Below, piece after piece: positions 46,602 through 55,294 of a stretch of 64,000 nucleotides of DNA. The notes under the pieces were generated by a model. The model saw nothing but the letters and a program-made list of their open reading frames with translations, made no database searches and was not told the origin of the DNA. This DNA comes from CAZUGA01 sp964619885 (lineage in GTDB: Bacteria; Pseudomonadota; Gammaproteobacteria; Methylococcales; UBA1147). Positions within the stretch are counted from its first letter, which is position 1. Each line of letters starts with the position of its first letter. A program made the translations under genes and the position numbers. Location of the stretch: contig CAZUGA010000001.1 in NCBI GenBank assembly GCA_964619885.1, positions 124,001-188,000 of the forward strand. The letters are read 5' to 3'.

Positions 46602-47684
46602 TCAGGATGGGTTTTGGGATTGATCCAAAGTGACGACCAGCGAAACCCTGCGGTTTTTTGAACGTCCGGAAACTGTGTCGTTTTTGGCTCGTGGCCTAGT
46701 ATCGGCGAAACCAATAGCGCGCAATCGCCCTGGGTTGACCGCTTGCTCGATTAAATAACGTGCCACCGCTGTCGCACGGCCGGAAGCCAATTCCCAGTTG
46801 GACGGGTATAATTCGGTATCGATTGGCACGTTGTCGGTATGACCCTCTATGTCGATCATTCCGGGTTGCTTTCTAAACATCTCGGCCAATTCCCGAAGCA
46901 AAGCCAAACCCTGCGGTTTGAGTTCCGCGCTGCCTACCGCGAATAAAATACTTTCATTGACCTCTAGTCTAATCGCGCCCGCTACCTGATTGATATCTAT
47001 AAAGCTGCCCAATCCGTGCGAGCCGATAATGCTTTGGTAGCTCGAAACAGGGTCAGTGTCATCAATAATATTTTTAGACTGCTTGTCAATGCTTGTTTGG
47101 GCTACATTTGCAGGTTCCAGCGATTTATCTGCGGTATCAAAGTGTTGAGCCTGAATCAGGCTCGCCGTGTTTAAGTCCAAGGGTATGATTAGTTGGTCCA
47201 GGATCGCCGTCTGGATGCCATCAGTCGTGTTGAGTTTAGGCAATGCTATTTGCTCCTGCTGGGCCGGTTTAAGTGTATCCAGCGAGGGCTTAGCAAATAT
47301 GGCGTGGGGTACCTTTTTGTGCGGAAAAAGGTAATTTTGTGTAGTACCAGCACGGATGTTTCGCCGTTTTGCGAGATTGGAACCGTTAGCATGTCTGTCG
47401 GAAGCTAAACCGGAAGGCTTGGATAGAGTCTTTGTTTGCTCGACTTTTGGGTTGGCTATACCAGATAAAGTGGGTTCTGCCTTTTGAATCTGATTGTAAG
47501 CGAGTAACAATACGACCAGTGTTAACATCAAGGTCAGAATATCCACGTAACCGATTAACCAGGATTCGGAATCGTTCGATGCTTCAGAGTCGAATTGATC
47601 CCAAGGATCGGCTACCATCGCACCTAAAATGGCGGAGTTGTCGGTGTGTTTGAGTGTGTATTCGCTCTTGTTGGAATTGTTCAT
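46602..47684 (-). CDS. MotB/OmpA-like ion motor stator protein
   Basis: 360 residues. A single N-terminal transmembrane helix contains the critical aspartate (WLIGYVDILTLMLTLVVLLL, near residue 48). A long variable linker leads to a C-terminal OmpA-like peptidoglycan-binding domain (about 215-350) with IEGHTDNVPIDTELYPSNWELASGRA (shown in two parts by 20 residues: GHTDNVP and SNWELASGRA). It pairs with the MotA-like protein upstream. It could drive flagella, or another ion-driven envelope motor. Confidence 0.85.
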   Translation of the reverse strand: MNNSNKSEYTLKHTDNSAILGAMVADPWDQFDSEASNDSESWLIGYVDILTLMLTLVVLLLAYNQIQKAEPTLSGIANPKVEQTKTLSKPSGLASDRHANGSNLAKRRNIRAGTTQNYLFPHKKVPHAIFAKPSLDTLKPAQQEQIALPKLNTTDGIQTAILDQLIIPLDLNTASLIQAQHFDTADKSLEPANVAQTSIDKQSKNIIDDTDPVSSYQSIIGSHGLGSFIDINQVAGAIRLEVNESILFAVGSAELKPQGLALLRELAEMFRKQPGMIDIEGHTDNVPIDTELYPSNWELASGRATAVARYLIEQAVNPGRLRAIGFADTRPRAKNDTVSGRSKNRRVSLVVTLDQSQNPS

Positions 47685-47730
47685 TAGATCGAGGGGCACT
47701 GTGAAATCATTGTCGGTCTGCGGTTATTAG

Positions 47731-48555
47731 TTAGCTCGCTGTATTTACCCTTGAGACTGATAGCGTTTTGTCGCCGCTTGTGTCGAATTCTGCTTGATGG
47801 TCCGGTGCATCACCCAGAAAAGCGGTCAAATATTCCTGGATCAATATGGGATGCTTTTTATCGTAAACCATCAAGATGGTTTCAAATTGAACATTTAACC
47901 AAGCGTGGCGGGTTTTTGCCTGGCGTTCCAGCTTGATCGCCATGGGTTTGAACAGAATGTTAGCTGCAATTAAACCGTATACCGTCGTAGTCATCGCGAA
48001 GCCCATCGTCATTCCAATCTGATCAAGGCCGTTATCGCCCAAGCTGTATAGCATCCTGACCAAGCCAAACAACGTACCTAACATTCCGAATGCGGGCGCA
48101 AAAGAGGCCATGGTCCTTATGATCTGGATTTCACTGAGGTCTTTTTCGCGTAGGGTGCCGATACGCCAGCGCAACAATCGGATGATATCTTCGCGCCCAT
48201 TTCTATCCATGATCAATTCCGCGCCATAACGCAGAATGGGTTCGTTCAATGAATTGATCATACGGTCGGCGATTCTGATGTTACCTCGGCGATACCAGTC
48301 GGCGATTTGTAGTAGCGCCTTAGAGTCTTCCCAGCCCGAGGCTGGTGAAGCTTTTAACATGCCTGGCAATTGTTTGAATAATGCGTGTACCTTTTCGTAG
48401 GACTGGCTAAGTATGGTCGTCAGTACGGTACCGCCCAAAACGATCAATAACCCGGGAAAATTAAAGAATAACCCGGAATGTTCGGAGCGTAGCATTACGA
48501 TGCACGCCCAGACGAAAATACTGAATAGCAACGCATAAACCGAATATCGGATCAT
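47731..48555 (-). CDS. MotA/TolQ/ExbB-family ion motor protein
   Basis: 274 residues, four membrane helices. FFNFPGLLIVLGGTVLTTIL near the N-terminus and ASFAPAFGMLGTLFGLVRML plus MGFAMTTTVYGLIAANILF in the second half are typical of MotA/PomA. It forms the ion channel with the MotB-like protein encoded 46 bases downstream on the same strand. No other flagellar genes are in the window. Confidence 0.88.
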   Translation of the reverse strand: MIRYSVYALLFSIFVWACIVMLRSEHSGLFFNFPGLLIVLGGTVLTTILSQSYEKVHALFKQLPGMLKASPASGWEDSKALLQIADWYRRGNIRIADRMINSLNEPILRYGAELIMDRNGREDIIRLLRWRIGTLREKDLSEIQIIRTMASFAPAFGMLGTLFGLVRMLYSLGDNGLDQIGMTMGFAMTTTVYGLIAANILFKPMAIKLERQAKTRHAWLNVQFETILMVYDKKHPILIQEYLTAFLGDAPDHQAEFDTSGDKTLSVSRVNTAS

Positions 48556-48877
48556 AATGTCTCCATAAGTGAAAATTATCGGTGTTAATCAAGGTTTCTG
48601 GCATTGGAGCAAAAGCTGGGCCAATCACACGAGTGATAGCAATTAATCTCTAACATTATGAAAATTAGAGTAAAATTTTTATTTTTTTGAATTTCTGCAC
48701 TTCCATGCTTTTGATAAAGTGGCAAATTATTGCCACAGCGTAGTATCGAAGCCCAGACTTTTTGGATTTGCAAACGCGTTGTGGCCTAAAGGTTTGGGTG
48801 CTTGATTGAAACTAGCCTTGAGATTTCCTATGCTGTAGCCTTTATCGCTAATCAGGTTAACGTATTGATACCGGGAT
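48556..48877. other. Divergent intergenic region with small hairpins
   Basis: Two hairpins are visible: CTCTAA...TTAGAG at 48648-48670, followed by a T-rich run on the plus strand, and GTGGCAA-ATTA-TTGCCAC at 48719-48736. They lie upstream of both the motA-like gene and moaD. No gene or Moco riboswitch was recognised. Confidence 0.4.
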
Positions 48878-49114
48878 ATGGCCATACATGTACGATTTTT
48901 TGCAAGTTTGCGTGAGCAAATGGGTGCTTCCGACAAAGAGATTTCGTCTGACGGAATTTTGACGGTTACGGATGTTTGGGCAAGTGTGTCTGATCGGCCG
49001 CTACCCGATTCGATTTTGTACGCGGTGAATATGGATTACGCCGAATCCATGACTGCGGTTAAAGATGGTGATGAAGTTGCATTTTTTCCACCGGTAACAG
49101 GGGGTGGTGTATGA
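48878..49114 (+). CDS. moaD: Molybdopterin synthase small subunit MoaD (C-terminal extension)
   Basis: 78 residues with the ubiquitin-like fold: MAIHVRFFASLREQMGAS at the start and GDEVAFFPPVTGGGV at the end. MoaD normally ends in Gly-Gly, whose carboxylate becomes the thiocarboxylate that donates sulfur. Here the chain continues past the first GG as G-V, because the stop TGA overlaps the moaE start (ATGA). It may need trimming, or the frame end may differ in the real genome. Confidence 0.9.
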   Translation: MAIHVRFFASLREQMGASDKEISSDGILTVTDVWASVSDRPLPDSILYAVNMDYAESMTAVKDGDEVAFFPPVTGGGV

Positions 49115-49548
49115 AAATTGTACTATTGAAATCCAAACTGGATCCGTGGAAGGAGATTGTAGATTACCAGCGGAGCATAGAAGCTCACCATGGTAAATTT
49201 GGGGCGACGGCGAGTTTTGTCGGAACAATGCGCGATTTTAACGAGGGGGATTGCGTCGTCGATATGACTTTGGAGCATTATCCGGGGATGACGGAGCGCC
49301 ATTTGCAGAAAATCGTGGAAAGCGCCGAGCAAAAATGGCAGATTTTGGATGTCCTGGTCGTACACCGTATTGGCGCGCTCCGGCCCAACGATCCCATCGT
49401 TGTGGTTGCGGTGTGGTCCAGTCATCGGGGTGCCGCGTTTGATGCTTGCCGGTTTGTCATGGAACAGCTGAAAAGCAAAGCGCCTTTTTGGAAAAAAGAA
49501 TCTCTTCAGCAGGGGGGCCGCTGGGTTGAAAACAACACAGCAGGCTAG
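49111..49548 (+). CDS. moaE: Molybdopterin synthase large subunit MoaE
   Basis: 145 residues. FVGTMRDFNEGDCVVDMTLEH, VVHRIGALRPNDPIVVVAVW, SSHRGAAFDACRFVMEQLK and SKAPFWKKE are the MoaE signature, the last holding the catalytic lysines. It converts precursor Z to molybdopterin with MoaD. Four-base overlap with moaD. Confidence 0.95.
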   Translation: MKIVLLKSKLDPWKEIVDYQRSIEAHHGKFGATASFVGTMRDFNEGDCVVDMTLEHYPGMTERHLQKIVESAEQKWQILDVLVVHRIGALRPNDPIVVVAVWSSHRGAAFDACRFVMEQLKSKAPFWKKESLQQGGRWVENNTAG

Positions 49549-49586
49549 CGGGAAAACTTATCGACTAACCTGGGTGACGCTAGTTT

Positions 49587-50783
49587 TTACTGATCAAACT
49601 CTAGCACTAAGTGGGTTGGAAACGGACCCGGTCCAGAATTGGTCATGATTCCGGCATCGCCCGGTGCGCGTCTTAATCCGGGTTGTTTGAGTACAGATTT
49701 AACAATGCCCGGTATTTGTACCGCATTTATATATTTTCCAAAACAACTGTGCAGGCTATATCCGAAATGCATGTAGTGATAATCGGGCCGGTCGAGGCGG
49801 AATGTTTTGGCTTGATTGATTTTACGGTGGTCCATCATCGCCGACTGGGTCGCGGCTAATACGTTAGTTCCTTTAGGAATTTTAGCGCGTCGCAATGTGC
49901 CTTTGGCGACGATATAGTCTTCCACGCAAATTCGTTGTATGCCTGCAGCGAACGGTTTCAGGCGCAGCGTTTCCAATACATATCGATAAATCAACGGATT
50001 ATTATTCGAGAGTGCCGCAGTTTGCGCTTCGGCTAACAAGTCTGGATTATCCAGTAGATAATTGAGCACATCGGCGGCGCATTTGGATGTTGTAGGAATG
50101 GCTCCGGTAATCAGGCCAATCAAATTGTTCCTTATATCCAGATCGCTCATCCCCGGCAGATTTGAATCCTGCAGAATCAAACATCGTTCCAGTACATCGT
50201 CACAGCCTCCACGCTGGCGTTTGCGGTCGGCGATGGTTTGATCGAGGTATTCGCGAACCGTCGTGGCGACTTTCAGTGCTGCTTTTTCCAATGCGGGATC
50301 ATCCGGATAAAACAAGTAGGCGAACAGCGATGTCGCAGCGTCGGTAAATTCGTTCTGATCCCACCCAGGAGCACCAAAATACTCTCCAACCAACGCGGTG
50401 GGTACCACGCGGGTCAATTCATGGACGATATCAATCCGGCCGGATGATTTCGACAATAGCTCTTCGCTGGTTTTTTCAATAAAAGGTACGATTTTATCTG
50501 GGATATCATCTCTTCGAACCGTCAGCCGCATGTTGGATACATCGCGTGTATAAGTCGGGGTTTCCTGCATACCTAAGAAGAAGTTACTTCCGTTGGTTAC
50601 CTTTTCCATCTTTTCCGCGTAGGGTACGTGAAATACGTCATTTCTCGACAATACTTCCTGCACGTCGTCAAAGCAGGTGATCAGGGCTTGCCCCTTGATT
50701 ACCAGGTTGGGTTTGAACCAACGTAATACGGAAAAGACCAGATCGAGATTATTTAGCAGCCAGCTCTTTATTTTGTCAGCCAT
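49587..50783 (-). CDS. Cytochrome P450 of the DyP-associated operon
   Basis: 398 residues, soluble type. The heme loop HFGYSLHSCFGK has the proximal cysteine C347, and the ExxR motif is ETLR (E271, R274). The I-helix reads GAIPTT (227-232): the acid of the usual acid-alcohol pair is replaced by proline, a sign that the enzyme may use peroxides or rearrange hydroperoxides rather than activate O2. No ferredoxin or reductase gene is adjacent. AAGGAG precedes the ATG. It is last in a four-gene minus-strand operon after two unknown proteins and a DyP peroxidase. Substrate unknown. Confidence 0.88.
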   Translation of the reverse strand: MADKIKSWLLNNLDLVFSVLRWFKPNLVIKGQALITCFDDVQEVLSRNDVFHVPYAEKMEKVTNGSNFFLGMQETPTYTRDVSNMRLTVRRDDIPDKIVPFIEKTSEELLSKSSGRIDIVHELTRVVPTALVGEYFGAPGWDQNEFTDAATSLFAYLFYPDDPALEKAALKVATTVREYLDQTIADRKRQRGGCDDVLERCLILQDSNLPGMSDLDIRNNLIGLITGAIPTTSKCAADVLNYLLDNPDLLAEAQTAALSNNNPLIYRYVLETLRLKPFAAGIQRICVEDYIVAKGTLRRAKIPKGTNVLAATQSAMMDHRKINQAKTFRLDRPDYHYMHFGYSLHSCFGKYINAVQIPGIVKSVLKQPGLRRAPGDAGIMTNSGPGPFPTHLVLEFDQ

Positions 50784-50857
50784 GATTCAATCTCCTTGCA
50801 AAAGCGGGTTTACTTCTAATGTAATTCTATTGATTACTGATTTGATCCAAGTAAATG

Positions 50858-52372
50858 CTAGGTGGGATCAACGATCCCTTTGGCGATCAATTTTAGCGCT
50901 GTCATACTTGGGATGAAAAAATAATCGCCCCCACGGGTTTCGACCAATCGTGGAATATTCGTTACGAAATGAGGCGGTTTCTCGGAGTTTTTTACAACCT
51001 GCAGCACCACTTTGCTTGGGCATTGATCGTTATGATTACCGAGTAAGGCTTCCTTGTCGTTACCCTCTTTGAAATCGTTGGCGTAATTGATCCATTGCTG
51101 TTGTACGAATTCAAATTGACGTTCAATATCTGCATTAATCACCATAAAGATAATTCCGTGGTTACCGTCATCACGCGTCTTATCTTCGACTTTGCCATAG
51201 GGTAGTCCGCGTCGTAGCATTCGTCTTCTATCGACTAGCGCTCCCGGTCTTTCGAAGGCCCCGGATTCGCCGAATTCAAGTGAGCCCCGCGGGTTGATTC
51301 TTCTGACATGGGCGCTCAACGGGCATTTTGCGCCATCGATGTCATCGTTAAAATTGTAATCGCTCAGCATTGCATCTTTTTCTTCTTTGTTGGATGCCTT
51401 AAACTTTTTATCCCACGCCTGTTTGCTTATTTTATCCGGTGCATCGACAACTGGAGCGCCATTATCGGCCCAACGGCCTGCAAGCTTGGCCGCTAGCAGA
51501 TCTTTGCCGCCTGGAAAACTCTTGCTTTGTTCGTCCAATAACGTATTGAATGCGCTTACGTTTTCGTGGAGTTTTCTATACACCATAAAGGTGCTGTTAC
51601 GTGACAATAAATTGGGTATAGGTGCTTGTGGGTATTCTTGCGCCTCATCGGGATGTCCTAGGATAAACTCGCCGGTAGCGAGCGGTTGCCAGCTTCCATC
51701 CCGCATCAGCTTGCCTCGTCCTTTTACACGCCACGGTGGTAGGTTTTGGCCTTCAAACACTGGGTCGCTGATCCCATCGGTAAAGCCAAAATGTTCCTGT
51801 GGTTTGGGCTTCCCTTGATCGTCATAGATGACGCTGGCATCCTGAAAGCTCAAGTTTTTCTTATTGCCTGGACCGCGGTGCCCAGAGAGCAGAACAATCC
51901 CCTTTGCAGATTTTCTAAGCAATCCGTGTATCCATTTATAACGATCCTCTATGTCTTCGAGACTCCGCCCGTTGATCGAAACCCATATATGGACCTCTTG
52001 ATTTTGCCATATTGGATCCCAATTTTCCGGCGCGCTGGGTCCATCGTCACCCAAAATATCCATTCTGGCCTGCATACCCATGATGAATTCTTGAGGAAAT
52101 CCCCTCAATGAAGCGGTGGGTAATTCCAATGCGACGAGGCCTTTATAAGTGAAGCCAATATTTGTCGTCGCGTTTGGTTTTTCCAATGGGTTGGGGCCGA
52201 TCCCCCAAGTTACTGATGTGGTAATTTTTTCTGAGATTGCGCCAACAAATTCTCGGCCGCTGTCAGCGTCATCGATACGCAAAAATAGATAGCGAGCCTT
52301 GGGGAACCCGCGCTGTCCGTAGGCGCGAACAATATTACCCTGTATGTCGGATAAATCTAATTCAACGGTCAT
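50858..52372 (-). CDS. Dye-decolorizing peroxidase (DyP), long form
   Basis: 504 residues, longer than bacterial A/B-type DyPs and closer to the C/D (fungal-like) group. The GXXDG motif is GFTDGISDP (D199), the heme-ligand His is H355 in SAHVRRINPR, and STFMVYRKL holds the likely distal arginine. No Tat or Sec signal is seen, so it is probably cytosolic. AGGAGA lies before the ATG, 12 bases after the preceding gene. It should oxidise a substrate with hydrogen peroxide or an organic peroxide; the pairing with a P450 suggests a two-heme oxidative pathway. Confidence 0.9.
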   Translation of the reverse strand: MTVELDLSDIQGNIVRAYGQRGFPKARYLFLRIDDADSGREFVGAISEKITTSVTWGIGPNPLEKPNATTNIGFTYKGLVALELPTASLRGFPQEFIMGMQARMDILGDDGPSAPENWDPIWQNQEVHIWVSINGRSLEDIEDRYKWIHGLLRKSAKGIVLLSGHRGPGNKKNLSFQDASVIYDDQGKPKPQEHFGFTDGISDPVFEGQNLPPWRVKGRGKLMRDGSWQPLATGEFILGHPDEAQEYPQAPIPNLLSRNSTFMVYRKLHENVSAFNTLLDEQSKSFPGGKDLLAAKLAGRWADNGAPVVDAPDKISKQAWDKKFKASNKEEKDAMLSDYNFNDDIDGAKCPLSAHVRRINPRGSLEFGESGAFERPGALVDRRRMLRRGLPYGKVEDKTRDDGNHGIIFMVINADIERQFEFVQQQWINYANDFKEGNDKEALLGNHNDQCPSKVVLQVVKNSEKPPHFVTNIPRLVETRGGDYFFIPSMTALKLIAKGIVDPT

Positions 52373-52384
52373 ATTGTAAATCTC

Positions 52385-53089
52385 CTATTGATGGCACAGG
52401 GTTGCTTGCCCGGCCTGCCAAGAGGGTTCGGCCAGATTGTTGGGCTGAACGCGCTGGACAAATTCCTTGAACGACTTTTGTAGGTCTGCAGCCGCCATGC
52501 CTTGATGATGAACAGCAAACTTGGTGAATTCCTGCTTCAGATATAGTGCCTTCAGTTGCTCGACGAGAGAATCATCGGTGGATCCAACGAAAAATAGAGA
52601 CGTTGTAAGCTGGCAGTCTTCTATATACTCTATGAAGGTCTCTTCGTTTTTTACGCGGTCGAAAGCAACGCAGTTTTCCCAAACACTCCGGATTTCGTCG
52701 GTAATGCTTAACCACATGTTTTTCAAGTAGGTTTTCGAGTCTCCGGGAACCGGAGTATGAAAATTCGTTGAAAAGACCAAATATTTGGATTTTAGGTGAT
52801 CTTCTTTAGGTAGCGTGGAAAACTTATACTTGTCTGAAATATTTGACAAAACCGAATAAAGTGTACTGCCGAAATTACAACCAGGTTTCGATTCTAAAAC
52901 CACATCGTCCAAAACAAATAGCCTGCATAGGTAGGTTTCGGGTATCTTGGCCATAGGGCTGATGTTATTTAATCCCCAATTTTGCAGTTGATTGCGCAAT
53001 CGGTCGGCGTACGAGACGCCAGCGATGTGCCCATTCTTAATCGGTGATAGGATCGTTAAGCCATAGGCATTTCCGCTTTGGTTCGCCAT
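52385..53089 (-). CDS. Unknown protein, second paralogue of the DyP-P450 operon
   Basis: 234 residues. It is a divergent paralogue of the next gene: both begin with an AY(G/A)(L/M)...I(L/T)(S/T)PI pattern, have a strand with YLCRLFVLDDVVLE or HYARWTIVG, and share (V/L)FS(T/S)NF followed by a helix and a W. A ferredoxin-like alpha-beta fold is plausible, as in DyP subunits, but no heme ligand or catalytic set is evident. GGGAG precedes the ATG; 25 bases separate it from its paralogue and 12 from DyP. No function is claimed. Confidence 0.65.
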   Translation of the reverse strand: MANQSGNAYGLTILSPIKNGHIAGVSYADRLRNQLQNWGLNNISPMAKIPETYLCRLFVLDDVVLESKPGCNFGSTLYSVLSNISDKYKFSTLPKEDHLKSKYLVFSTNFHTPVPGDSKTYLKNMWLSITDEIRSVWENCVAFDRVKNEETFIEYIEDCQLTTSLFFVGSTDDSLVEQLKALYLKQEFTKFAVHHQGMAAADLQKSFKEFVQRVQPNNLAEPSWQAGQATLCHQ

Positions 53090-53114
53090 CGGTTGACTCC
53101 CAGAATTGAAATTA

Positions 53115-53759
53115 TTAGTGGGCCGTTTCCAAGCGGCGTTGTTTTACGGCATCCGCCGCCATACTTACTATTGGTGTCGGATTCATGCTGCCAAAATCAT
53201 GTTGTAAGCTAACCAATAATGCATTGTATTGGCTTAGAAATTCGTCCGGATTCGCATTTAGAATGTCGGAATTGCAAAAGTCCACCAGTTCTTTTTTAAG
53301 GTGTTTGGCGGATTTAACATCGTTGCTGCTGGCTAACGGATAGGCGTCGTAGAAATGGTCCGTATCGATTTGATTGTGCCGAATATAATCGTGAAAAGGT
53401 GTTAGCGGTACCGAATTGGGGTAGCGAATATTCCATTTCCAGAACAAGTCCAATCCCTTGGGAATAGCGAAAGTAAAAGAGTCGACATATTGATCCCAAC
53501 TGCCGTTGAAATTGCTGGAAAATAGCATATATGCGTAGTTGAGTTCTTCCTTGGGTTGGCTGTCATGCAAATGGGGGAATTGATTTCTTCCCACGATTGT
53601 CCATCGTGCGTAATGAATCAGAGATAGAGTTTGCAAGCCCTTTAGTACACCGGGCAGACGAGTTGCCGCCCAAAAAATCATTTTATTGATCCCTGTCATA
53701 TACCAGCGGATTGGGGTAATAACATTCATTGCGTAGGCTTTTCCTGCGATATTCGACAT
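53115..53759 (-). CDS. Unknown protein, first paralogue of the DyP-P450 operon
   Basis: 214 residues, first gene of the operon, with a strong AAGGAGG site. Visible pattern: AYAMNVITPIRW at the start, an amphipathic or weakly hydrophobic helix (about 25-48), HYARWTIVG, AYMLFSSNFNGSWDQYVDSF, a W-rich turn and FHDYIRHNQIDTDHFYDAYP. I recognise the pattern as a recurring uncharacterised family near peroxidase genes but cannot name it. It may carry, bind or present a lipid or peroxide substrate for DyP and P450; this is inference from context. Confidence 0.65.
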   Translation of the reverse strand: MSNIAGKAYAMNVITPIRWYMTGINKMIFWAATRLPGVLKGLQTLSLIHYARWTIVGRNQFPHLHDSQPKEELNYAYMLFSSNFNGSWDQYVDSFTFAIPKGLDLFWKWNIRYPNSVPLTPFHDYIRHNQIDTDHFYDAYPLASSNDVKSAKHLKKELVDFCNSDILNANPDEFLSQYNALLVSLQHDFGSMNPTPIVSMAADAVKQRRLETAH

Positions 53760-54415
53760 AACTCCTCCTTAGTAACGATCCGAATACCAGATTAAAATAC
53801 ACGATCTTGAGAAGAAAGATCAAACTTTAACGGTGTTTCGGATAAATTGATTTAGCGCAAAAATGCCGTGATGTCGGCTGGTTTTGGAGTGTTCTCGGTG
53901 AACTGCAGGAATGCTTCCGCTGTTGGCGTTGATGGTTGTTTGGGATTGGTTCTGATTTTATGCGTTGTCCCGGCGTCATACCTCAATCTATCGTAAGGTG
54001 ACGATTGGCCACGTACTCTCCCAAATTCAGATGAGTTGAAGCTTGAGTTTTGCCAGGAACATAAATAGATACATGAGGAGACATATCCCCAAAATGTGCA
54101 ATCCTAGTTTGAACAAACCTTTTAACAGGGGCATCATTATTGTTTTTTTATTGTTCTTATTTGTCGGGATCGTGATGTTAATGCGCATTGTGCCATGTTG
54201 AGATTTGCCAGTATAGAGCGTTTTGAACGGAACAGGTCGATACGAATAAAAAATTGGCGTAGTTAGACGCTTACTTGAGCAATCGATGTACGCGACCAAT
54301 GATTTGATCACTGGAATTTCCAAATTAACATTGCTATTGTTCGGCGTCGTGTATCAACCCTTGATCACTGGGTATCAAGAACAACAAAATCTTTCAGGTC
54401 GCAGGAATTTAAACG
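53760..54415. other. Divergent intergenic region
   Basis: About 650 bases upstream of the DyP-P450 operon and of the DUF2797 gene. A minus-strand open frame ends with a hydrophobic 34-residue stretch (54027-54131) but has no ribosome binding site, so it is not called. No clear promoter hexamers were found. Confidence 0.35.
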
Positions 54416-55237
54416 ATGCATAGTGGACCATTGAACAAAATGAAAACCGAGTTGGACTCGCCGGTCAATTATAGTTTTGTATTGGCTGATCGGTTAGTTC
54501 CGGTAAATCCGTTGATTGGCTCTCCGCTAAGTTTGCAATTTACCGGTGAAATTGCGTGTATACATTGTGGCCGGAAAATCAAAAAAAGCTTTAATCAAGG
54601 CTATTGTTACCCGTGTTTTACATCGTTGGCCCAGTGCGATATGTGTATTGTCAGACCCGAGCAATGTCACTTCGATCTAGGTACGTGCCGTGAACCGGAG
54701 TGGGGCTTAGGCCATTGCATGCGGGATCACTATGTCTACCTGGCCAATTCTTCGGGTATAAAGGTCGGGATAACCCGCGCGACACAAATTCCAACCCGTT
54801 GGATTGATCAGGGTGCGACGCAAGCTTTGGCTATTTTTAGAGTGAGTTCTCGATTGCAGGCTGGTTTAATTGAAGTTGCGCTGAAAGAACATGTAAGTGA
54901 CCGGACCAGCTGGCAAAAAATGTTGAAAGGTACCGCCGAAGAGGTTGATATGATGAAATCTCGCAATGAGCTATTGTCGCGTTGTCGTACCCAAATCGAT
55001 GAAATTTCGAAAAGGTTCGGCGAAGATGCGATAGAAATCCTGGAAGATTCGCAGATGACGCAAATTGAATACCCAGTGTTACAGTATCCGGCGAAGGTTA
55101 AATCTTTCAATTTTGACAAAACAGCAAAGATATCCGGTGTTTTACACGGGATTAAGGGTCAATATTTGATATTCGACAGCGGTGTTATCAATATTCGGAA
55201 GTTTGGGGGATATACGGTAGAAGTGGTGCCGGGTTGA
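54416..55237 (+). CDS. DUF2797 protein with zinc-binding cysteines
   Basis: 273 residues. Cysteine pairs CIHC, CYPC and CDMC (about 43-75) followed by C-H and C pairs form a zinc-binding region, then YVYLANSSGIKVGITRATQIPTRWIDQGA gives the family core (about 105-135; it resembles a GIY-YIG-like layout). The C-terminal part is beta-rich. The family is conserved in proteobacteria and actinobacteria; function unknown. Confidence 0.8.
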   Translation: MHSGPLNKMKTELDSPVNYSFVLADRLVPVNPLIGSPLSLQFTGEIACIHCGRKIKKSFNQGYCYPCFTSLAQCDMCIVRPEQCHFDLGTCREPEWGLGHCMRDHYVYLANSSGIKVGITRATQIPTRWIDQGATQALAIFRVSSRLQAGLIEVALKEHVSDRTSWQKMLKGTAEEVDMMKSRNELLSRCRTQIDEISKRFGEDAIEILEDSQMTQIEYPVLQYPAKVKSFNFDKTAKISGVLHGIKGQYLIFDSGVINIRKFGGYTVEVVPG

Positions 55238-55256
55238 ATACTTATATAGCGCGGTG

Positions 55257-55284
55257 AATATGGGCTGCAATTGCAGCCCATATT
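55257..55284. terminator. Perfect palindromic bidirectional terminator
   Basis: AATATGGGCTGCA pairs perfectly with its complement TGCAGCCCATATT around a two-base centre, between the convergent DUF2797 and PuuD-like genes. It probably ends both transcripts. Confidence 0.75.
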
Positions 55285-55294
55285 CTATGTTGGC

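Noticed and set aside
48556..48877. Possible Moco riboswitch upstream of moaD
   Set aside because: Only simple hairpins are present; the expected multi-stem conserved pattern is missing.
54027..54323. Minus-strand open frame ending in a 34-residue hydrophobic peptide
   Set aside because: No ribosome binding site before any candidate start, and the upstream part has no protein-like character.
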